DNA of 64,000 nt from Amycolatopsis sp. A133 (lineage in GTDB: Bacteria; Actinomycetota; Actinomycetes; Mycobacteriales; Pseudonocardiaceae), in assembly GCF_031082405.1 (NCBI RefSeq), contig NZ_JAVHJU010000003.1, positions 189,219 to 253,218 on the forward strand, given 5' to 3'. Positions 16,876-24,860 of this stretch are shown in pieces. The notes beneath the pieces are model-generated. The model did not search any database and was not told the DNA's origin. It worked only from the letters and a program-made list of their open reading frames with translations. The position numbers and the translations under genes were made by a program. Position 1 is the stretch's first letter; each line of letters begins with the position of its first letter.

Positions 16876-16941
16876 TATGTCAGCAGTGATCGACACCCTC
16901 GCGGCGGTACCCCCTCCGGTTTGATCGACTATCGTTCCCCC

Positions 16942-17379
16942 ATGACGCTGGAACTCACCGGCGGACCCGATTTCTCCGCACCGGCCCCGAAAAACGCCCG
17001 TTGGACCCGGCAGTACGCCGGCCACGCGGTCACCTTCGGCTGTCCCGCCCGCCCGCCGGAACGCACTCCGCGGGTCTGGAGCGGACGCGGTCTCGGCCTG
17101 CCGGAGGCCGACTGGGCGGGGTTCGCCGAGCAGCTGCGTCGTGTCATGAAGAAGGACGCTTACTGGATCGCGCGGGCCGCCTGCCCGGACCGTCACGCGG
17201 GTGACGCGGCGATCTGGTCATCAGGCCGCTACGACGACGAAGACGGCTTCGTGTACTTCGCCGGCCCGTGCACCCACGGCGACCCGTGGCCCGGCTACCG
17301 CCCGGCCCGGGCGTTCACCATCGCGCTCCCCCACGTCCGCGGCCTGCGGATCCGGGTGGCGGCGTACTTCGCCCCGTGA
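16942..17379 (+). CDS. conserved hypothetical protein
   Basis: The 145-residue soluble protein has no signal peptide or membrane segment and belongs to no family I recognise. It contains Trp/Arg-rich stretches (RVWSGRGLGLPEADW) and a central motif DDEDGFVYFAGPC. ATG 16942 is preceded by TATCGT ending 6 nt upstream, so the transcript may be leaderless. It is divergent from the aldehyde dehydrogenase gene and is translationally coupled by GTGA to a small membrane protein gene, so the two products probably act together. Confidence 0.6.
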   Translation: MTLELTGGPDFSAPAPKNARWTRQYAGHAVTFGCPARPPERTPRVWSGRGLGLPEADWAGFAEQLRRVMKKDAYWIARAACPDRHAGDAAIWSSGRYDDEDGFVYFAGPCTHGDPWPGYRPARAFTIALPHVRGLRIRVAAYFAP

Positions 17380-17831
17380 AACCGGCCCACGCCGGAGCCG
17401 TCGCCGCGGTGGTCAGCGGTATACCGTCGACCACGCACGCGCTCCTCACCGGCGGTGACGTCTTGGCGGCCACCCGCGCGGCGGGCACCCTCCTGCCGGC
17501 ACGACGGAAGCGGCCCGGCCTCGTGGCCGGGCTGATCGCGCACGTCGTCGTCTCCGCCGCCTGGACCGGCGTGCTCGCCGCGATCGCGCGCCACCACCGG
17601 CTGGGCGCCGGCGGCGGCGCGATCGCCGGGCTGACCATCGCCGCACTGGACCTCGGGATCGCGGCCCGCGCGTACCCCGCCGTGCAGGCGTTGCCGCGCG
17701 GGCCGCAGATCCTGGATCACCTGGTGTTCGGCGCCGTCACCGGCGCGCTCCTGGACCGTCCACCGTACTGTCCAAAGCGGACGGATCAGGGCACGACCTC
17801 GACGACGTCACCCGGGCTCAGCGAGTTGTAG
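17376..17831 (+). CDS. small membrane protein, hypothetical
   Basis: A 151-residue protein with hydrophobic segments near residues 5-30 (AGAVAAVVSGIPSTTHALL), 50-75 (GLIAHVVVSAAWTGVLAAIA) and 80-105. It has a conserved-looking IPSTTHALLTGGD motif near the N terminus. The start GTG overlaps the upstream stop by 4 nt. Its last 46 nt overlap the 3' end of the L,D-transpeptidase gene on the other strand. The tail after about residue 135 is polar and may have arisen from a moved stop. The function is unknown. Confidence 0.6.
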   Translation: MKPAHAGAVAAVVSGIPSTTHALLTGGDVLAATRAAGTLLPARRKRPGLVAGLIAHVVVSAAWTGVLAAIARHHRLGAGGGAIAGLTIAALDLGIAARAYPAVQALPRGPQILDHLVFGAVTGALLDRPPYCPKRTDQGTTSTTSPGLSEL

Positions 17832-18223
17832 AACTTCACCGCGGCGGCGTGCGCAAGGTGCACACACCCGTGGGACTTGGCCTTCAGGCTGCCCTCGTGG
17901 AACGCCACTCCGGTGGTGGTGAAGAACACCGAGTACGGCATCGGCCCGTTGTACTGCTTGCTGTAGTGGTCGATGTCCTTGTACTGCACGTGGAACTTCC
18001 CCACCGGGGTCGGGTACTTCGGCAGCCCCACGGTGATCGGGACGCCGCCGTAGGTGACGTTCCCGGCGCCGTCGGTCAGCCACGCGGTATTCGAACCGCG
18101 CTGGACGCAGGCCTTCGCTTCGGCACTGCACGGCGTTGACGCCGCTTCGGCCGTTCCCGCGAACGCCACGGTCCCCGCCATCACGGCGACCCCGCCCAGA
18201 AGTGCGATCATCCTCCGGTTCAT
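17786..18223 (-). CDS. secreted L,D-transpeptidase (YkuD domain)
   Basis: The 145-residue exported protein has a signal peptide (about 1-28, ending TAEA). Its YkuD catalytic domain carries the active-site motif SHGCVHL with Cys120 and His118, and the upstream VAFHEG. Such enzymes form 3-3 cross-links in peptidoglycan or attach proteins to it. It is one of the shortest forms, a bare catalytic domain without a binding module. Neighbouring genes on this strand are also cell-wall related. Confidence 0.88.
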   Translation of the reverse strand: MNRRMIALLGGVAVMAGTVAFAGTAEAASTPCSAEAKACVQRGSNTAWLTDGAGNVTYGGVPITVGLPKYPTPVGKFHVQYKDIDHYSKQYNGPMPYSVFFTTTGVAFHEGSLKAKSHGCVHLAHAAAVKFYNSLSPGDVVEVVP

Positions 18224-18301
18224 CGTGTGCCTCCCGTTGTCGTTCGGCTACTCAAAGAGAGTGCCCACGCGGAGGATCTTCGAATCGGGAGGACGGAAAA
18301 A

Positions 18302-19210
18302 TCAGTCCGGCGGCTGTGAAAGGCCGAGGAATTCGGCCTGCTCGCGGTCGTAGCGGCGGGTCAGGCCGGTGCCGTAGCGGTCCCACCAGTTCTGCGTGTG
18401 CCCGCCCTGGGTGGTCGTCGTCCCGCCGTAGACCTGGCGGTCGTATTCGACGCGGGCGTCGCGGAACTCCTGCTGGAACTGCTCCGGCGTCAGCCCCTGG
18501 ACGTGCTGGATGGTCGCCTCGCCCAGCGTGCGCGAGCTGCGCACGATGTCCTCGCCCGCCATGTGGTTGAGGATCGCCCGGACGCCACCGGCGCCGCGCA
18601 TGTGCGCGCCGGACATGATCGCGGCCTGGGTGCCGGGGTCGGTGAAGTTGAGCGCGCCCGCCGTGCGCGCGTTCGCGGTCATCAGGTCGGCGACGACCGC
18701 GCGCTCCTCGGCGCTGCCGATCCCGTACTGCTCGCGCGCGGCGATGATCCGGTCGTAGCCGTTGTGCATGTTCTGCCGGAAGCCGTAGGCCTCGGGCACG
18801 CCGCCCTGCTCCCCCGTCGCGCCTTCGGACCGCATGATCGAGTCGACGACGCGGGGGTCGAGCTGCGGCGGCGCCGCGGCGGCGGCAGCAGCGCCACCGC
18901 CGCTTTGCCCGCCGCCGTAGGCCTGCGCGACGTCGGAGTCGGCGGCGCGGTACCCGTCCGCGGCGGTCTGGACGTTCTGGTTCACCTTCACCAGGAGGCT
19001 GAGCAGCTTCTGCAGCGCACTGCCCAGCGACGAGTGCAGCGCCGAGTTCGCGGCCGCGACCCCGCTGCCGATCCCGGCGAACGACAACGCGTCCAGCACC
19101 AGGCCTTCCAGGTCGCGGGTCGCCGACAGGAAGGACGAGCCGACGTCTTCGACCGCCCTGACGACCGTCCCCATCTCCGCCGTTTCGGCGCGGTAGGCCC
19201 CGGCACTCAT
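18302..19210 (-). CDS. WXG-like T7SS protein with a muramidase-like C-terminal domain
   Basis: The 302-residue protein begins with a WXG100-like helical pair (about 1-100), then a Gly/Ala linker (100-120). A C-terminal domain follows (about 125-225): SIMRSEGATGEQGGVPEAYGF, then MHNGYDRIIAA and AAIMSGAHMRGAGGVRAIL. Its Glu-rich start and AIMSGAH-type motif resemble GH108-like N-acetylmuramidase domains; this is a moderate match by eye. There is no Sec signal. A T7SS-exported wall hydrolase is a plausible reading. Confidence 0.6.
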   Translation of the reverse strand: MSAGAYRAETAEMGTVVRAVEDVGSSFLSATRDLEGLVLDALSFAGIGSGVAAANSALHSSLGSALQKLLSLLVKVNQNVQTAADGYRAADSDVAQAYGGGQSGGGAAAAAAAPPQLDPRVVDSIMRSEGATGEQGGVPEAYGFRQNMHNGYDRIIAAREQYGIGSAEERAVVADLMTANARTAGALNFTDPGTQAAIMSGAHMRGAGGVRAILNHMAGEDIVRSSRTLGEATIQHVQGLTPEQFQQEFRDARVEYDRQVYGGTTTTQGGHTQNWWDRYGTGLTRRYDREQAEFLGLSQPPD

Positions 19211-19332
19211 GCTCTGCTCCCTCCGGACAGCGGCTCTGCGCCTCGAGAATTCCCCACCGCGCCGGCCCGGTCCACGGCCGAATTACCCACTGTCGGCGGC
19301 CGGACTGCCCACAGCGGCGCTAAGGTCGGGAG

Positions 19333-19638
19333 ATGAGCAAACCCGACGGCGACCCGAACGTGGTCGAGGGCGAGATCGTCGACGACACCCCGACGGCGGC
19401 ACTGGCGATCCCGGCGCCCCCGCTGCCGGATCCGGACTACAGCGAGGGCGGCGTGCCCAGCTTCGACTTCGTCCGCGACAAGATCGAGAACCGTTACACG
19501 ACGTCGCTCGGCGCGGCCGACGTCGCCGGCCTCGGCACGGAGAACACGGCCGAGGCCCTCGACAAGAAGATCGCCGACCGCGACCAGGCGGCGAAGGACC
19601 GGCTGGCCGAGATCCGCCGTTCGATGCGCGGCGAGTGA
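19333..19638 (+). CDS. small acidic hypothetical protein
   Basis: A 101-residue acidic protein: a disordered N-terminus (DGDPNVVEGEIVDD), a segment YSEGGVPSFDFVRDKIENRY, and a charged C-terminal helix (EALDKKIADRDQAAKDRLAE). It is divergent from the WXG-like muramidase gene by 122 nt, and may be a cytosolic partner. TAAGGT ends 6 nt before ATG 19333, consistent with a leaderless transcript. No family is recognised. Confidence 0.6.
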   Translation: MSKPDGDPNVVEGEIVDDTPTAALAIPAPPLPDPDYSEGGVPSFDFVRDKIENRYTTSLGAADVAGLGTENTAEALDKKIADRDQAAKDRLAEIRRSMRGE

Positions 19639-19651
19639 CCTCCCGGCGCTT

Positions 19652-20086
19652 TCACGTCTGACGCGCGGCGCTCGTCCCGCACTCCGGCGCGCCGCTGCCG
19701 CGCAGGAAGTGCCCGGCCGCGTAGCCGGTGCGCCCGCCTGCGGTGCCGCGCAGCCACCGGTCGTCGCCCGAGGCGGGCGTGCCGTGCGTCCAGCACTCGG
19801 CCTGGAAGGTGCCGCCCTCGGCGACCCAGCCGACCCGGCGGCACGTCGGGGCCGCGCAGGACCGGAGGTTGAGGCCGCTCTTCCCCGTCCCGTCCACGAG
19901 GTACGGCGTCGGCGCGGTGCGCGCGAGCAGGTCACTGCCGCCGGCCGCCGGATCGGCCGCGGGCGCGCCGGGTGCACCGGCCGGGCCCGAGGCGAGGCCA
20001 CCGAGCAGCAGGAAGAGCAGAACGGCCGCGAAGGCGGTGGCGGCCAGCACCCGGACGAGCACACCCGGTCTCAGCACGACGAACAT
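19652..20086 (-). CDS. membrane-anchored or secreted bacterial SH3-domain protein
   Basis: The 144-residue protein has one N-terminal hydrophobic helix (about 8-30: VLVRVLAATAFAAVLLFLLL), an Ala/Pro linker, and a C-terminal SH3b-like domain. The SH3b part has GLNLRSCAAPTCRRVGWVAEG followed by four Cys in total, likely forming disulphides outside the cell. Such domains bind peptidoglycan. ATG 20086 has GGAAGGA 6 nt upstream. It lies convergent with the small acidic protein gene. Confidence 0.78.
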   Translation of the reverse strand: MFVVLRPGVLVRVLAATAFAAVLLFLLLGGLASGPAGAPGAPAADPAAGGSDLLARTAPTPYLVDGTGKSGLNLRSCAAPTCRRVGWVAEGGTFQAECWTHGTPASGDDRWLRGTAGGRTGYAAGHFLRGSGAPECGTSAARQT

Positions 20087-20422
20087 GGCGATTCCTTCCC
20101 CTCGGTGCCATCCGCCGGGCCGGATCCGTTCCTGTCGTCCTTCTGGTGCGTCCTCACTGTCGGCGGGTTCCGGGCCTGGCTCCGGCCTTGCTCTGCAAGT
20201 GTCACTCCGGGAGCGCCCGCTTTGCAATTCCCACAGAGAAATCCCAGCAGGGAGTACCTGTTCGGCGTAACACCCCTGCGACCAGCGGAAATGGACCAAC
20301 TGACGACACGAAGGGGTACCTTCACCCGCCCTTCCAGGCGGAGGGGGTATGTTCGCGGCGCGATGGGAAACCCAAACGGGGTTCCCACCGCGGACGGCCC
20401 ACCGCCAGAACGAAGGTCCCCC
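20087..20422. other. 336-nt intergenic region, no gene seen
   Basis: No reading frame with a ribosome binding site is found in this divergent spacer. It contains the SH3 gene's ribosome binding site at its left edge and AAGG at 20413-20416 for the XRE gene. GAAGG-GGTA-CCTTC at 20310-20323 is an inverted repeat with five-base arms and a possible operator. TATGTT at 20348-20353 is a candidate -10 for the XRE gene. Confidence 0.45.
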
Positions 20423-21298
20423 ATGGCCACCACGCAAGGTCCGATCGTGCCGCGTCGCCGGATCGCGGACACGCTGAAGAGCCTGCGTGACGAGTCCGGT
20501 CGCACCCTCGAAGAAGTGGCCGAAGCGCTGCTGATCTCGACGTCGAAGCTGTCCCGCCTCGAAAACGCGCAGGGCAGCCCGCAGGCCAGGGACGTCCGGG
20601 ACCTGATCCGCTTCTACGGCATCGAGAACACCCAGCAGGCCGAGCGGCTGATGCGCTGGGTGCGGGCGTCCGGGCGGCAGGGCTGGTGGACCGACTACTC
20701 GCAGACCACGGCGACCCCCGGCCTCGACGCCCACCTCGCGTACGAGTCCGAAGCGACGGTGGCGCGGATCTACACGATCCCGCTGCTGCCGGTGCTCCTG
20801 CAGACCCCCGGCTACGCCCGCGCGCAGTATTCGACGCACGAGCCGTGGTGGTCGGCCGAAGAGGTCGAGCAGCTCGTGGACCTGCGGGAACGCCGCAAGC
20901 ACGCCCTCGCCGGACGCGAGGACATGGACCCGCTGAAACTCATCGCGGTGACCCACGAGTCCGCCTTGCGGCAGTTCGTCGGCTCCCGCGAGATCATGCA
21001 CGACCAGCTGGACCACCTGGTCGAACAGTCGACCGCGCCGAACATCGAACTGCGCGTGTTCCCGTTTTCCCAGCCCCCGCTGTTCTCGATGAGCTGCATG
21101 TACGCCTACTTCGAGTTCGAGAACGACCTGGACCGCGACATCGTGCACATCGAAACCCACGCGGGCTTCCGGCACATCGAGACCGCCAAGACGGTCGAGT
21201 ACTACCGCGGCTACCACGACGCACTGGTCGCCGCCTCCCTCGAACCCGACGAAAGCCGCGCACTGATCCGCGAGATCCAAGCCGAGCAGTTCGGCTGA
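20423..21298 (+). CDS. XRE-family regulator with DUF5753 (Scr1-like) domain
   Basis: The 291-residue protein has an N-terminal XRE helix-turn-helix (about 10-65: LKSLRDESGRTLEEVAEAL, TSKLSRLENAQ). A DUF5753 domain (about 90-285) carries TIPLLPVLLQTPGYARA and HESALRQFVGSREIMHDQL. Members regulate small actinomycete loci and normally pair with a DUF397 gene. Here the next gene, 38 nt downstream, is instead a 2OG-Fe dioxygenase. AAGG lies 6 nt before ATG 20423. Confidence 0.85.
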   Translation: MATTQGPIVPRRRIADTLKSLRDESGRTLEEVAEALLISTSKLSRLENAQGSPQARDVRDLIRFYGIENTQQAERLMRWVRASGRQGWWTDYSQTTATPGLDAHLAYESEATVARIYTIPLLPVLLQTPGYARAQYSTHEPWWSAEEVEQLVDLRERRKHALAGREDMDPLKLIAVTHESALRQFVGSREIMHDQLDHLVEQSTAPNIELRVFPFSQPPLFSMSCMYAYFEFENDLDRDIVHIETHAGFRHIETAKTVEYYRGYHDALVAASLEPDESRALIREIQAEQFG

Positions 21299-21336
21299 TC
21301 GCGCACCCCCTTTTCCCTTCACGTTGGGACGAACGC

Positions 21337-22047
21337 ATGGCTTTCGACTTTCCCGTTCCCGCAGGCGAAGACCTCCGGCTGGCGCGCAAACGGCTCGACA
21401 CCGACGGGTACCTCGTGGTGTCCGACGACGAACTGGGTCTGCCCGGCACCAAGCTGCGCGAGCACCTCCTGCGCACGTACTTCACCCCGGACGTCCTCCG
21501 CTGCTACCCCGGCGACGTCCCCGCCGACCGCGAGCGCGCCCGGGACGTCGTCGAATACGCGTGGCACGGCGAGACCCCGGTGCTGGCCGAACACCCCGAG
21601 ATCGCCATCGAGGACCGCGGGGGCCGCCCCGAGCGCCGCGAGTACGCGCGCACGCCGGTGGCCCACGACCCGCTGTTCGCGGCCTGGATCAGCGCCGCGC
21701 TCGGCCTCCTCCCGGAGCACCGCCGCCGTCCGCGGGGGACGTTCGGGGTCAACATCTTCCGCACGTTCACCAACGTCGTGACGCGGCCGCACGCCGACGG
21801 CGAGGAGTTCGTCTTCGTCTACGTCGTGGACCGTGCCGGCACCGGCGCGGAGACGACGTTGTACCGGCCCGAGGCCCCGGACACCGCGGTCCACACGCAG
21901 CGGCTGGAGCCGGGGCAGCTCATCGTGTTCGAGGACGCCCGGTTCCTGCACACCGCCAGCCCGCTCGTCGCACCGCCGGGCGGCCGCGCCCGCCGCGACG
22001 CGCTCGTGTGCACAGTGGACTACCCGCAGACCTACGGGCTCGCCTGA
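21337..22047 (+). CDS. 2OG-Fe(II) dioxygenase family protein (PF10014-like)
   Basis: The 236-residue protein has the jelly-roll 2OG-Fe motifs: iron ligands in RPHADGEEFV (His-x-Asp) and FLHTASPL (His), and a downstream Arg in RRDALVCTVDY for 2-oxoglutarate. The RTFTNVVTRPHADG context matches the PF10014 group, which includes amino-acid hydroxylases such as isoleucine dioxygenase. The likely reaction is hydroxylation of a free amino acid or peptide; the substrate is unknown. It follows the XRE/DUF5753 gene in the same direction and is probably controlled by it. Confidence 0.8.
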   Translation: MAFDFPVPAGEDLRLARKRLDTDGYLVVSDDELGLPGTKLREHLLRTYFTPDVLRCYPGDVPADRERARDVVEYAWHGETPVLAEHPEIAIEDRGGRPERREYARTPVAHDPLFAAWISAALGLLPEHRRRPRGTFGVNIFRTFTNVVTRPHADGEEFVFVYVVDRAGTGAETTLYRPEAPDTAVHTQRLEPGQLIVFEDARFLHTASPLVAPPGGRARRDALVCTVDYPQTYGLA

Positions 22048-22050
22048 CCT

Positions 22051-22500
22051 TCAGCCGAAGATGGCGAGCGGATCGCCGGTGTACCAAGCGTTTTTGATGA
22101 CGACCCGGCGCATCACCCAGCGGTCGCCGTCGCGGACCAGGTCGACGGCGTAGCGGTTCTTCAGCAGCGCGTGCGTGCCGTGGTCGGCGCTCAGCAGGTG
22201 CTGGGCCTCGACCAGGGCGGTCAGGTGGGCGGTGTCGCCGTCGACGGCGACGCGCGGGTTGGTCACCTGGTGCGTGGTTTCGACGCGGCCGGAGAACAGC
22301 GCCAGGATCGTGTCCACGATCGCCTCGCGCCCGGTCATCAGCGCCGGCCGCGCGCCCCACCGCGCGGCCGCGGGCCGGAAGTCCAGCTCGGCGTCGGCGG
22401 CGAAGGACGACGCGAACAGTTCGCGGTCCTTGAGGTCTTGGCCGAGGCCGAAGCGGTACAGCGCGTCGACGATCTCCACGCGGTCGTGCAAGTCCGGCAT
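22051..22500 (-). CDS. SnoaL-like / NTF2-fold protein
   Basis: This 149-residue protein has the NTF2-like alpha+beta cone: an N-terminal helix (VEIVDALYRFGLGQDLKDRELFASSF), FAADAELDF, and the C-terminal strand DRWVMRRVVIKNAWYTGD. SnoaL_4-type proteins act as cyclases, dehydratases or hydrolases, or simply bind small molecules. The polar pocket residues cannot be assigned. It is divergent from a LysR gene by 115 nt, which likely regulates it. Confidence 0.8.
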   Translation of the reverse strand: MPDLHDRVEIVDALYRFGLGQDLKDRELFASSFAADAELDFRPAAARWGARPALMTGREAIVDTILALFSGRVETTHQVTNPRVAVDGDTAHLTALVEAQHLLSADHGTHALLKNRYAVDLVRDGDRWVMRRVVIKNAWYTGDPLAIFG

Positions 22501-22615
22501 CGAAGCTTCCTTTCAGCGAGGGCTTGGGTGCTTCAGCCTGCTGAGAGCCGCGAAGCCGATCAACGCGCTTCTGTGCCACGATCGTTAAGCACGAGTTGAC
22601 GATGGAGGCGCAGGC

Positions 22616-23575
22616 ATGCCGGAGCGGCGGGAGGTCGAGTCCTTCCTGACGCTGGCCGAGGAGCTGCACTTCGGCCGCACGGCCGAGCGGCTGCACGTGT
22701 CGACCGCCCAGGTCAGCCAGACGATCCGCAAGCTGGAACGCCGGATCGGCGTGCCCCTGTTCACCCGGACCAGCCGCCGCGTCGAGCTGACACCGGTGGG
22801 GCGGCAGCTGCGCGACGACCTGGGGCCGGCCTGGTCGGCGGTCGAGGCGGCGCTGGCCAAGGCCGTCGAAGCCGGCCGCGGGGTCACCGGGACGCTGCGC
22901 GTCGCGTTCGGCGACGCGGCGGGCGGGCAGCTGCTGGCCGGGGTGGCCGAGCGGTTCCGGCAGCGGGCGCCCGGCTGCCGGGTCGAGTTCCGGGAGGTGC
23001 GGCCGGCCGAGGTGCTGCCCTGGCTGCGCTCGGGCGAGGTGGACGCCGTGCTGGCCGGCCTCCCGCCGGCCGGCCCGGACCTCGTCACCGGCTCGGTGCT
23101 GGTGCGGGAGGTGCGCTTCCTCGCCGTCGCGGCGGGGCACCCGTTCGCCCGGCGGGACTCGATCCCGGTCGCGGACCTGGCCCGGGTCACCGTGCTGCGC
23201 TGCTCGCTGCCGGATCCGTGGCTCGACGAACACGCCCCGGACGCCGAAGAGCGGCCGGAGGCCGGCCTGCAGGAGCTGCTCACCCTCGCCGGCGCCGGTG
23301 CAGGCGTGCTGCCGGTCGGCGCCCACATCCGGCGCTACTACCCGCGGCCCGACGTGGCCTACGTGCCGCTCGCCGACGCTCCCCTCCTCGAGTGGGCGCT
23401 CGTGTGGGCGGCCGGCACGGCCTCCGCGCGGGTCCACGCCTTCGCCGAGGCCGCGGCCGACCTCGTGCGGGAACCGGGCGTCAGTCCGGCAGCCAGCGCA
23501 TCTCGGTCGGCTGATGCGTCGCGATCGCGAGCAGGCGGTGCGGGAACACCGGTACCCGGCCACCGAGCCCGGTGA
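22616..23575 (+). CDS. LysR-family transcriptional regulator with an extended C-terminus
   Basis: The 319-residue protein has a LysR winged helix (about 5-62: VESFLTLAEELHFGRTAERLHVST, QTIRKLERRIG) and a periplasmic-binding-like effector domain (about 90-290). The last 30 residues are low-complexity Ser/Ala/Arg and are antisense to the STAS gene, overlapping it by 95 nt, so a stop has probably been lost. Divergent orientation to the SnoaL-like gene suggests local regulation. Confidence 0.83.
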   Translation: MPERREVESFLTLAEELHFGRTAERLHVSTAQVSQTIRKLERRIGVPLFTRTSRRVELTPVGRQLRDDLGPAWSAVEAALAKAVEAGRGVTGTLRVAFGDAAGGQLLAGVAERFRQRAPGCRVEFREVRPAEVLPWLRSGEVDAVLAGLPPAGPDLVTGSVLVREVRFLAVAAGHPFARRDSIPVADLARVTVLRCSLPDPWLDEHAPDAEERPEAGLQELLTLAGAGAGVLPVGAHIRRYYPRPDVAYVPLADAPLLEWALVWAAGTASARVHAFAEAAADLVREPGVSPAASASRSADASRSRAGGAGTPVPGHRAR

Positions 23576-23858
23576 ACCGGACCACCCGGTCGACGGCACT
23601 GCCGGGCGGCACGATCAGACAGCCCGCGATCCCGCGTACCCGGCACAGGTCGAACACGCCCAGCAGGCCGCGGACGCCGCGGACCGACAGGAACTCCAGC
23701 ATGGTGAGGTCGAGCACCAGCAGGCGCGGCGCCGGCAATTCGCAGATGGCGGCTTCGAGCACCGTCGTCCACCGCAGCACCGTGTCGATGTCCAACTCGC
23801 CTCGCACTTCGACGACCAGCACACCACTGGTCCGTTGCGAGGCGATGTCGTCGCGCAT
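23481..23858 (-). CDS. STAS-domain protein
   Basis: The 125-residue protein is one STAS domain: LVVEVRGELDIDTV, then LLVLDLTMLEFLSVRGVRGL with a Ser where the phosphoacceptor is expected, and a C-terminal helix. ATG 23858 has GGAGG 4 nt upstream. STAS proteins of this orphan type act as anti-sigma antagonists or sensor modules; no kinase or phosphatase partner is adjacent. Its 3' end overlaps the LysR gene by 95 nt on the opposite strand. Confidence 0.82.
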   Translation of the reverse strand: MRDDIASQRTSGVLVVEVRGELDIDTVLRWTTVLEAAICELPAPRLLVLDLTMLEFLSVRGVRGLLGVFDLCRVRGIAGCLIVPPGSAVDRVVRFTGLGGRVPVFPHRLLAIATHQPTEMRWLPD

Positions 23859-24023
23859 CGCGCCTCCAGGGAGCCGTCCCCGTCCCGGGCCCATCGTCCC
23901 ACGCCCAGCCGCGCGAAGCGACGGCGAAACGACGTCAGGCTTCCGTAACACCCGCGTGGAATCATCGGGGGTCCGGGGAAGTTGTACAGGCGGTAGCACC
24001 GCACGAGGAGAAGGAGTGACGCC

Positions 24024-24539
24024 GTGACCACGTCAACCGAAAGGGCCGTCCTGGCCGGCGGCTGCTTCTGGGGCATGCAGGAGCTGTTCCGCCGTCAGCC
24101 CGGGGTGATCTCGACCCGGGTCGGTTACAGCGGCGGCGACGTCCCGAACGCCACCTACCGCAACCACGGCACGCACGCCGAGGCCATCGAGGTGGTCTAC
24201 GACCCCGCGCAGACCACGTTCCGCGATCTGCTCGAGTTCTTCTTCCAGGTGCACGACCCGACGACGAAGAACCGCCAGGGCAACGACATCGGCGTGAGCT
24301 ACCGCTCGGCGATCTTCTTCGAGAACGACGAGCAGAAGCGGGTCGCCGAGGACACGATCGCCGACGTCGACGCGTCCGGGCTGTGGCCGGGCAAGGTCGT
24401 CACCGAGGTCGCCCCGGTGGGTGACTTCTGGGAGGCCGAGCCGGAGCACCAGGACTACCTGCAGCGCATCCCGAACGGGTACACGTGCCACTTCGTGCGC
24501 CCGGGCTGGAAGCTGCCGAAGCGCGAGAAGACCGCCTGA
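24024..24539 (+). CDS. msrA: peptide-methionine (S)-S-oxide reductase
   Basis: The 171-residue enzyme has the MsrA active site GGCFWG with nucleophile Cys14, plus GYSGG and the conserved [12 protein letters not shown] and EPEHQDYL regions. It reduces methionine-S-sulfoxide in proteins or free, repairing oxidative damage, with thioredoxin as usual reductant. Length and motif order are normal. AAGGAG lies 8 nt upstream of GTG 24024. It is a single-gene unit ending in a strong terminator hairpin. Confidence 0.95.
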   Translation: MTTSTERAVLAGGCFWGMQELFRRQPGVISTRVGYSGGDVPNATYRNHGTHAEAIEVVYDPAQTTFRDLLEFFFQVHDPTTKNRQGNDIGVSYRSAIFFENDEQKRVAEDTIADVDASGLWPGKVVTEVAPVGDFWEAEPEHQDYLQRIPNGYTCHFVRPGWKLPKREKTA

Positions 24540-24554
24540 CCCACCAGCACCACC

Positions 24555-24591
24555 GAAGGCCCCTTCGCCGTTCCCCGGCGAGGGGGCCTTC
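24555..24591 (+). terminator. intrinsic terminator-like hairpin after msrA
   Basis: GAAGGCCCCTTCGCCG at 24555-24570 pairs with 24576-24591 over 16 positions with one G-U, closing a 5-nt loop. It starts 15 nt after the msrA stop. Only a weak T-rich tail follows, which is common for actinomycete terminators. Confidence 0.8.
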
Positions 24592-24860
24592 GTCGTCTCG
24601 GAGGCAGCGAAGATCGGCCGAACGGCGGTGATCCCGCCCGATTCCTCAATGGACAGTCGACGGCCCGGATCCCAATAGTGTCAAATGTCCTATTTGGGAT
24701 GTATTGCGACTTGCGGATAAGTCCGTACGTTCGTCGCTTGTTCACGAGGCTTGCACACCGGATCCTGATTTCCGCTAAGCCGCACCAATTTCCCCGTCGT
24801 CCCCGTTCTCGGCCCGGTTCGTCACCGGGCCGGTTCGCCCTGCCCGGAGGAGATCACCCG

